Below, piece after piece: positions 1 through 9,000 of a stretch of 64,000 nucleotides of DNA. The translations under genes and the position numbers were made by a program. Source of the DNA: Symbiodinium natans (taxonomy: Eukaryota; Sar; Dinophyceae; Suessiales; Symbiodiniaceae); contig CAJNDS010001435.1 in assembly GCA_905221605.1 (NCBI GenBank), positions 665,001 to 729,000 on the forward strand, given 5' to 3'. Each line of letters starts with the position of its first letter. The stretch's first letter is position 1. The notes beneath the pieces were generated by a model. The model was not told where the DNA came from and made no database searches. It was given only the letters and a program-made list of their open reading frames with translations.

Positions 1-99
1 TCCGGGCGTCCAGAAGTCCCATTTCGGGTAGCAGTAGCTCTCTCCGAAGATGGGATCCGTGCACTTCTGGGAGTGGGTGCCGCAAGGGCAGGGCGTGCC
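1..99 (-). CDS. Exon: C unit running into A unit (partial at window edge)
   Basis: The minus strand reads CPCGTHSQKCTDPIFGESYC followed by YPKWDFW, a full CPC unit running into the next YC. The acceptor is probably CCAG|G at 100-103. The exon runs off the left edge of the window, so the gene continues there. Confidence 0.7.
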
Positions 100-3000
100 C
101 TGGCGAAAAAGGCCCAAAACTCGCTCTCGGGTTTAGGGTTTAGGGTTTAGGGTTTAGGGTTTAGGGTTTAGGGTTTAGGGTTTAGGGTTTAGGGTTTAGG
201 GTTTAGGGTTTAGGGTTTAGGGTTTAGGGTTTAGGGTTTAGGGGGTTTAGGGTTTAGGGTTTAGGGTTTCGGGTTTCGGGTTTCGGGTTTCGGGTTTAGG
301 CTTTTGAAGTTTAAGGTTTTGGGGCTGTAGGGGCTTCGGGCTTGGGGTGTGGGGGGGGATTGGGGGTTTGAAGGCTACAAGTCTGTAAAGGATCCTGCGG
401 CAAATGCACGCTGCCGAGCTCTTAAGGTGAAGCTTAGGCAGTTTTTGGGCCTTCAGGGGTTTCGGGCTTAGGGCAAGCAGCCTAAGGCCTCGGAAAGTGC
501 CTTGACCTAAAAAGCCAGGGGTTCGAGATAGGGTTCAGGGTTGAGGGCTTAGGGTTTAGGAGTTTGGGTTTAGAGTTTTGGGTTGAGGGTTTAGGCTTCA
601 GGGCTTAGGGTTCGGAATAGGGTTCAAGGGATCGGGTTTCGGGTATAGGGCCTAGGTGATAAGGTACAGGGTCTAGCTGGGCCACTGCTTGCCCTTGCCT
701 GGAGAGCTCGGCGAGGATGTCGATGAATGTCGAACTCTCAACCCTGAACCCTACATGTTCATCCCCATTGAAAAACGCACAAACCCCGCAAAATCAACTT
801 CAAGACTCGCAGCAGAAGAGGAGGAAGCCGTCAGGGTACAAGGTTTAGGAGCTTGGGGTTTAGGAGTTTAGGGCTTTCTAAATAGGCTTAGAACTACCGA
901 GGAAACGAGCCTTGGTAACACATTGTTCCTTGAAGCTCTCCGGGTAGCCTGTCGCGTTGTAGTCTGACTTGAAGCCTTTGCCGATGCGTCCAAGAAGTGA
1001 GACAACTTACTAGGATGACCTTTAACACCCTCTGAACAAGATTCCTAAATGGGATCCTCTTAAGCACAATAAAGGGAACATGTATATCCTACCTAGGTTA
1101 ACACACTGGGCCCATGTCACTGGAGTTGGTAGGTTCGGTAGCTTACAATGATGATAAGTACATAGGGATGAGGAGATGAGGAGATGCCAATATTGAGTTT
1201 GTTTGCTAAGGCTCCTGAGAGGAAAAACAGCTACACCCATGAGACCCTCGACAATCGAAACCCGAAACCCTAAACCCGTAAACCCTACACCCTAAGCAGA
1301 GCCAGGGAGCACTTCTCCTGGGTGCTGGAGCAGGTGACGGGGCAAGATTCCGCACTGGCGACGCAGTACTCCTCCGAGGAGGGTCAAACCCTGACACCAA
1401 ACCCTAAACCCTAAACCCTAAACCCAAAACCCAAAACCCAAATACCCAAACCCTAAAACCCAAACCCCTGAACCTAAACCCCAAGCCCTGAAGCCCAAAC
1501 CCTAAACGGGGATGAGAGTGCTAAGAAAGGGGAGGGGGAGGGCCTGGGGTCTATGCTGCTATGAAACTAGGGTTTCAGGGTTTAGGGTTGAGGGCAAAGT
1601 CTGCTCTTACAAAAAGAGAGAGCCCTTCCCCCCCCCTCCCCCGCCCCAAAGCCGCCTCCTCAGCACCGAACTCATCTGTCCACTTGCACATCTTCGCGTT
1701 GGCGCCACAGGGACATGTCTTATCCTTCGCCACACAGGTCTCGTTGATGGGAGCATTGTAGTCCTCAGTCACAGGGGTCTGGGGTTTTCGGCTGTGGGCT
1801 TTTGGGCTTCTTGGGCTATGTGTACGTAGGGGCTGAAGGCCTCCAGCAAGGTTGTGTGGAAAAATGGCCAAGGAACATAATCTCCCTCTGCCGTAAACGA
1901 GATGGGATAGCAGATCTTCTGGTCTTCAGAACACTGCACCGGACAGCCGTAAAATGTAGACTCGCAGTATGAGAAGCCGTCCACATTGCCTGCACCGCAT
2001 GAGCCCGCTCGTGACGCATCGTGCTGCTATAGCCGAGCCCGACAACTTAGGGAGTTGGTTCTTGGGTTGAGCTCCTGAAATCGAAATAAAAACAGACTGT
2101 CGATCCGAGGCACATCTCACGCTGTTCTCTCCACAGGGACACTCCTGCCCTTTGGGAGCACAACTGTCGGCGCCAGACAACCAGTTGCCTGGACAGTGAC
2201 AGGGCACTGAGAAGACAGGAGTCACATACCCTCAGCGACTGAGAGAAACAGCGACAAAGAGGGCGAGGAAGGGGGAACAGGGACAGGGGGAGGGCGTAGC
2301 TGCTCATGCGCATCCACAGACGCTCTCCTTTTCGCAGACTTTCAGTGTTCTCTGGGCGCTTCCCTTGTTTTGACCCTGGGCAGGGTTTACTCTCCTAAGC
2401 CCTAAACGCCTGCCTTTGGCATCGAAGTTTGTGAGCCAGCACTCCTGCTCCTGGTCGGTGCACTCTCGAGGGCACTCGTCCTCAGCTGTTAGGGTCTGAG
2501 AATGGGGCAGGGTCAGGGTTTGAGGACTTCCCTAAACCCTAAACCCTAAACCCTAAACCCTAGCCCCAAACCCTAAACCCTAAACCCTAAACCCTAAACC
2601 CTAAACCCTAAACCCTAAACCCTAAACCCTGAACCCTGAACCCTGAACCAACCGCAGCAAGGTTGCGGCTGCTGGGATGCAGTATGCTGAAAAGCCTGTT
2701 CCGCACAGTTTGGCCGTCGTGTCGCAGACGACCGGACAAAACCAGTCATCGTTCTGAGGCGAGCATGTGTCCTTAGGTGTAGGGTGTAGGGTTTAGGGTT
2801 TGGGGTTTAGGGTTTAGGGTTTAGGGTTTAGGGTGTAGGGTTCAGGCTTTCGGGCTTGGGGTCGGGAACCGAACACAGGGAGCTACAACGTTGTTCATCA
2901 GAGACGCAACTATTGCGCAATGGAAAGACTAAGGCCTAAACACTCTCCACACTGACTCCTAACACCTCTCCCAAAAACCCAAAACCCCAAACCCTAACCC

Positions 3001-6000
3001 CAAACCCTAAACCCTAAACCCTAAACCCTAAACTGCCTTTTTGCACAAGAGTCTTTCCACGTCATGAAGCCGTCGGAATCGAATCCTGCGCATGGACACT
3101 AGGCAACTCTCCAGTCTGCTTGGAGCAAGTCGCTACATGCAGGTTTACAGGTTCCCTCGATAAAGTTACGACGTCCAGCTACTTCAAGCAATGCTTCTAA
3201 CGACCCACGTGCCTGAAAATAGGCTCCCGGGCGGGGGGTCTTAGGGTTTTTGGCGCAAGGTGCGGTGTAACGGCGTGAGTCTTGGGATGTTCCCCCTTTT
3301 TAGTCCTTAAGAGGGATTAAAGTACCCCCTATTATAGTCCCCATTAAGGACTGTTAGAAGGCATCCCCGCGTGAGTCGAGCAAAGCGCGGCCAAAAAAGG
3401 CGTCCTACTTCGTAGCAGTACATCTCGTTGTCGGCGCACGTGAGCGGGCCTGAGATGAGGCCAAGAGACCAAACTGCACGAAGACCTGAACAACCCTCAG
3501 GGCCACCCACCCCCAAAGAAGTAACAAATATGACAATAACAATAACAATAACAATAACAATACCAATACCAATAACAATAACAATAACAATAACAATAAC
3601 AATAACAATAACAATAACGACAACAATAACGACAACAATAACAGTAACAATAACAATAGCAAGAAAAATAACAATAGCAATAACAATAACAATAAAAGTC
3701 ATAATAATAAGAAGAAGAATAATAAGAAGAAGAATACTAGTAACAAAAAGACGTGAGGCCGAAAACAAAGCCGAGCCAGGCTGCACTGACTATACCACTC
3801 CTTGGGGTAGCAGGCGTCCTTCCCATCCTCCTGCCGGCGCTTCGAGGGGCCCCAAAGCGAGAGTCAGAGCCCTACAAAGCCTGGAACCCCTGAACCCTAA
3901 ACCCTAAACCCTAAACCCTAAACCCTAAACCCTAAACCCTAAACCCTAAACCCTAAACCCTAAACCCTAACCCGTAGAACGCCTGAACCGCATCTGTGCC
4001 CCTTTTTTTTAGGGTTTAGGGTTTAGGGTTTAGGGTTTACGGTTTACGGTTTAGGGTTTAGGGTTTAGGGTTTAGGGTTTAGGGGCTCCGAGCAGGTGTA
4101 CTCGTTGTCTTCGCACACGCAGCCACTGGAAGTAGCGCACGACTCGTTCCCGGAGGTGTAGTGGTAGCCTTGGATCAGCCCGAGTCGCAAACCCCCGAAC
4201 CCTAAACCCTACACACTCTTAACCCCAGACCCTCAAAGCTCTCATATATCTCAACCCCCGGAATGCTCTAAGACTCTAGGTGTACTTGGAGGTTCATGGG
4301 TAGCTATAGGATGGGTTGCACGCGTGCTAGCCACAGTTTGGCACGCATCGGCCTACTTAGAAGCATCCATGAACCTCCATGCCTACCTTCGACACAACAG
4401 GCTGGGAAGTGAGGGTGCAGGGGAGCAGAACGGAATGGCAGGAGCTTTCTGCCGCTTTCGCGGCGAAACACCCTGAAACCCATAGAAGCCCCAGGCCCAG
4501 AACCCTTAACCCAAACCCTGAACCCTAAACCCCAAACCCCAAACCCTAAATCCTAAACCCTAAACCCTAAACCCTAAACCCTAAACCCCAGCTGCTTGGC
4601 GAGCAGCAGGTTTCCATGTCTCCACAGTCCACGGGGCAACTCTCGGATTTGGAGATGCACCAGCCTTGCGGAGGCCCTTAAAACCCTCTTGGGGTTTAGG
4701 GTTTAGGGTTCAGGGTTCAGCGTTTAGGTTTTAGGGTTTTGGTCTTCGGGTTTAGAGAGGGGCCTTCATGAGACCACCCCAAGAGGCAGAAGAGTGAGAA
4801 CGTAACATACGGGCCAACCAAGCAACCGAAAACACACAATTAAGGTTCTTTAGGGATAACTAAGCCGAATTCAGGCTATTTTGGGGGGGGAACCTAGCAA
4901 GGGAGGGTAGTATCGAGGGGTGTAGTAGAGGGGACCAAGAACCAAGCAGCCAAAACCGCATGACTTCTCCCACTCGGGGTGACAGGGACAGCCATCCGTC
5001 TCGTTGGCGCAGGTCTCCTGCAAGTGCCGAGTCAGAGCAAAGCTTTGGAGTGCTTCGCCAGCTTGAGACCACTTCCCCGAACCCTAAACCCTAAACCCTA
5101 AACCCTAAACCCTAAACCCTAAACCCTAAACCCTAAAGGCCCTCAAGGGAATTGGAGTCCTGGAGTTCGAGGACATGAGCAAGTCCATGCATCCTAAAAA
5201 TCTTTGCAGGTCCTTCCACGTCCCATACCAGTCGATCTCTCCGTTGGAGTCATAGGGCGTCTCATAGCAATACAGCCTCAGGAGTTTAGGGTTTAGGGTT
5301 TAGGGTTTAGGGTTTAGGGTTTAGGGTTTAGGGTTTAGGGTTTGGGGTTTGGGGTTTGGGGTTTAGGGTGCAGCCTCGCTTCCAGCCCTGACGGGGTCGT
5401 TCGAAATTATGAGGGTGGCCCTTCTGGTGCTCCGTTGACAAAGTGGCGTCCTGAAACCCTAAACCCTAAACCCTAAACCCTGGGATACCCCAGAAGGGTC
5501 CGTGATTCCTCATAGTTCAGGGTATCGCACCAGAAAGTCTCCGTAAACCGTTAAACCCAGGGCCCCACCATAAACCCTGAAACCCTAAAACCCTTAAGCC
5601 TAAAACCCTAAACCCTAAAACCCTAAAACCCTAAAACCCTAAAACCCTAAAACCCTAAAACCCCCAACAAGGAGTGCGCCTTTTCTCTCGCAACACTAAG
5701 CCCTAAACCCTAAACCCTAAGCCCTAAGCCCTAAACCTTCTCTCGGAACCCAGAGACGCCAAGAGACTGGTTGGCCGCACAGGACACCGGGCAGCTGCCG
5801 TAGACCTTCGACTGGCAGTAGGAGCCCCACTCCATCACGCAAAGCTCCTGTTGCGTTTAGGGTTTAGGGTTTAGGAATTAGGGCTTAGGGTTTAGGGTTT
5901 AGGGTTTAGGGCTTAGGGTTTCGGGTTTAGGGTTTAGGGTTTAGGGTTTAGGGTTTAGGGTTTAGGGTTTAGGGTTTAGGGTTTAGGGTTTAGGAAACGA

Positions 6001-9000
6001 ATCCCCGTAGTTCCGCGGATCTCGGGGAGTTTTCGGCTTTCAGCGGAGCAACGTAGTGGTCAGCAGCTTCTTAACATCTTGTGTTGCGCAGCCGGAGAGT
6101 GGTAGGAAGCTCCCATAGCTTCTTAGGGGCTTTGAGGAGCCGAGGGGCTGTTAGGGCAAAAGGGTATGGGGCTTTTCGTCTCCTTGTGTGGGTTCTTGGG
6201 GCTAGCGGTATGAGCACGCTCAAGAAGTGAATAAGAAACGTAGAGCACATACTCTTGCTCATGGTTACATAACGACATGGAAGTCAAGAAACTTAGAACT
6301 CTGCCTCCGGGAATACACTGCCTTGTGCAACATGTTTCCTGTAGGCTAAGCCTCTAGGGTTTAGGGTTACGCGTCTTGGTGAGGCGGGAACGGAGAAACA
6401 GCATACTACGCCCTGAAAACTTTCTATTTCTATGCCTGGCATAGGGCGAGGGGAGCACCCAGAGTCGTGAGAACACTACTTTTCATAAGATCCCGCAGTG
6501 CTTAGCCTCTACGGCTTCACGTTTGGAACCCTATACCCCAAACCCCAAACCCCAAACCCCAAACCCTAAACCCTAAACCCTAAAACCTAAACCCGAAACC
6601 CTAAACCCTAAACCCTATACCTTCCCTTCGGAGGTCTCCTCGTGCTGATCATCGCAAGGGCAATGTTGGTCCTGAGCCTGGCAGGTCCTTGGACAAAGGA
6701 GCGAAGACCCTGAACCCTACCCTAAGCCCTAAGCCCTAAGCCCTGAGCCCTAAGCCCTAAACCCTAAACCCTAAAATCGCTCCACACACACAGCCAGTGA
6801 TTCTGCACTCCCCTAACACAGGCCTTGTGTTGTAATATTGCTATACTTGCTATTTCAGGTATTCTCTTGTTCTATTGACTATATTGCTATATTAAGTGTT
6901 GTACTGGTCTATGAGCTATATGGTTAGATGGTCACATTCATCTGCAACATTAGCTCGCGGACGCAGCGTCTGATTGCCCGGCAACGACCAGTCCGGATAC
7001 CCGTCACCGCCGTATGGCGTATGCCAGCACACCTGACGTGAGACCATGGGCATCGCAATGCCAGCCCTTTTTGGGTTCAGGGTTCAGGGTTCAGGGTTTA
7101 GGGTTTAGGGTTTAGGGTTTAGGGTTTAGGGTTTTGGGTTTTGGGGTTTAGGGTCTAGGGTTTTGGGGTTTAGGATTTAGGGCGGAGACACATGAAAGCC
7201 CCTGCTCTGCACATCTGCTGTCTCAGGTAGCTAGGAGCTCTGGGCGCATTCAACAGCACGATGGCATTCGACCAACGCCCAGAGCCCTTGAAAAAATGAC
7301 TTGCAGGTACCGAGAGTCATAGAAGAAATATGCACGTGTGGTGGCTCAGGGAGGCTGATTGGGCTTTTTGGGCTTCGGGGATTTTTGGAATCAGCTGATA
7401 GAATCCGCAAAAGACACTCGCCATCGGTGGAAGCAAAGTGCTCAAGCATCAAAGGATACAGGAAACGAAATGATTGCCAACAATTACCCCTTAATAGCTT
7501 AATGGCGATTGCTACAACATAAGCTGCCCCGAATACCAATGGACCCTCAGAGCAGTAGGCCCTAGTCCTGAACCCTTAACCAGGTGAGCTTTCCTCATCC
7601 AGTGGCAGAATACAGCGTGGCTGATGCATACCCATCCCGACATCCCCACGCCATGATTGTTACAGATTTAGGGTTCAGGGTTTAGGGTTTTGATATGGGT
7701 TTAAGGCTCAAGGTTTAGGGTTTGGGCTTCAAAATTTAGGATTTAGGGTTGTCTAAAGCCTCGTCCCCTGCCTGTTGGTCATCGCCACAGGTGATGGGGC
7801 ACGAGTCTAACTTCGAGGTACACCAGCTCCCCCAATCGTCCGTGCACTTCTGCTCCCAGGTCGGATTCTTGGTTTTGAGGGTTGGGGTTTAGGGTTGCGG
7901 GTTTAGGGCTTAGGGTTTGGGCTTTAAGGTTGAGCGGTTTAAGGGCTTGGGGGTTTAGGGGTTAGGAGGTTGAAGGGAGTTTGAAAGTCCTCACGGGCTT
8001 TACATGGCCCTAAACCCTGAGCCCTAAGCCCTAAACCCTACACCCCTAAACCCTAAACCCTTAACCCCTAAACCCCTAAACCCTAAACTCCTCACTCAAT
8101 TGCCCGGTTTGGAGCTGCGACTGACAGTCGATTTTCGTTTTCGGATTTGGGGTTTGCGGCTTCAGTTCCTGGTTTAGAGTTTCGGTGTAAAGGGCAAGCC
8201 CCAAACCTTCAAACCCTCAAACCCCCAAAACACTAAAACACTAGCACCGCAAAACAAAAAACCCTCCATTTCAAACCCTGAGACCAAAATCCGCAAAAAG
8301 ACAACCCTAAATCCAAACCCTGATCCCTAAAGCCATCCTCCACCACTTAGAAGCAGGGTTGATGTTTATATGCCTTGCATCCCCAAAAGGACACCCAATA
8401 TATACACTCACCAACATTAAAAGGAATCTTACCTACACTCACCAATAACAGTCATGAACTGTTTGCTTAAGAAGCCCCCCAAAAAATAAGATGTTCTTCC
8501 CTATGAGGGAAATAAGGGAGGTAATTACTTTTTCTTTCTTGCAAAAACCCTAAACCCTAAAGCCTTAACCCTAAACCCTAAACCCTAAACCCTAGACCCT
8601 AAACCCTAAACCCTAAACCCTAAACCCTAAGCCCAAACCCTGTTTCACTTAGCTCTTCACATCCAGGAGGCGCATGGGCAGCCCTCGGCCAACGGGGCGC
8701 ACGTCTCATTGTACCCAGCCATCCAATCAACCTCTCCTCCAGAAAGGCACAGGGTTTAGGGTTTAGGGTTTAGGGTTTAGGGTTTAGGGTTTAGGGTTTA
8801 GGGTTTAGGGTTTAGGGTTTAATGTTTGGGGTTTAGGGTTTAGGGTTTAGGGTTTAGGGTTTAGGGTTTAGGGTTTAGGGTTGGGGCTTGGGGTTTAGGG
8901 TTTAGGGTTGGGGCTTGGGGTTTGGGGTTTGGGGTTTGGGGTGAGGCTCATAACTCTGGAGGCCTTCGCGGAACTCAAAGCCCCTAAACCCTGGAGAATT

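Noticed and set aside
131-299. True chromosome end at the left side of the window
   Set aside because: Coding sequence continues to base 1 beyond the tract, and similar tracts occur in both orientations throughout, so it is interstitial.
3405-3907. Long Ile/Val/Leu or Thr/Ile-rich frames near 3.4-3.9 kb on both strands
   Set aside because: They are translations of the AACAAT microsatellite; only the small frame at 3409-3449 resembles the neighbouring exons.
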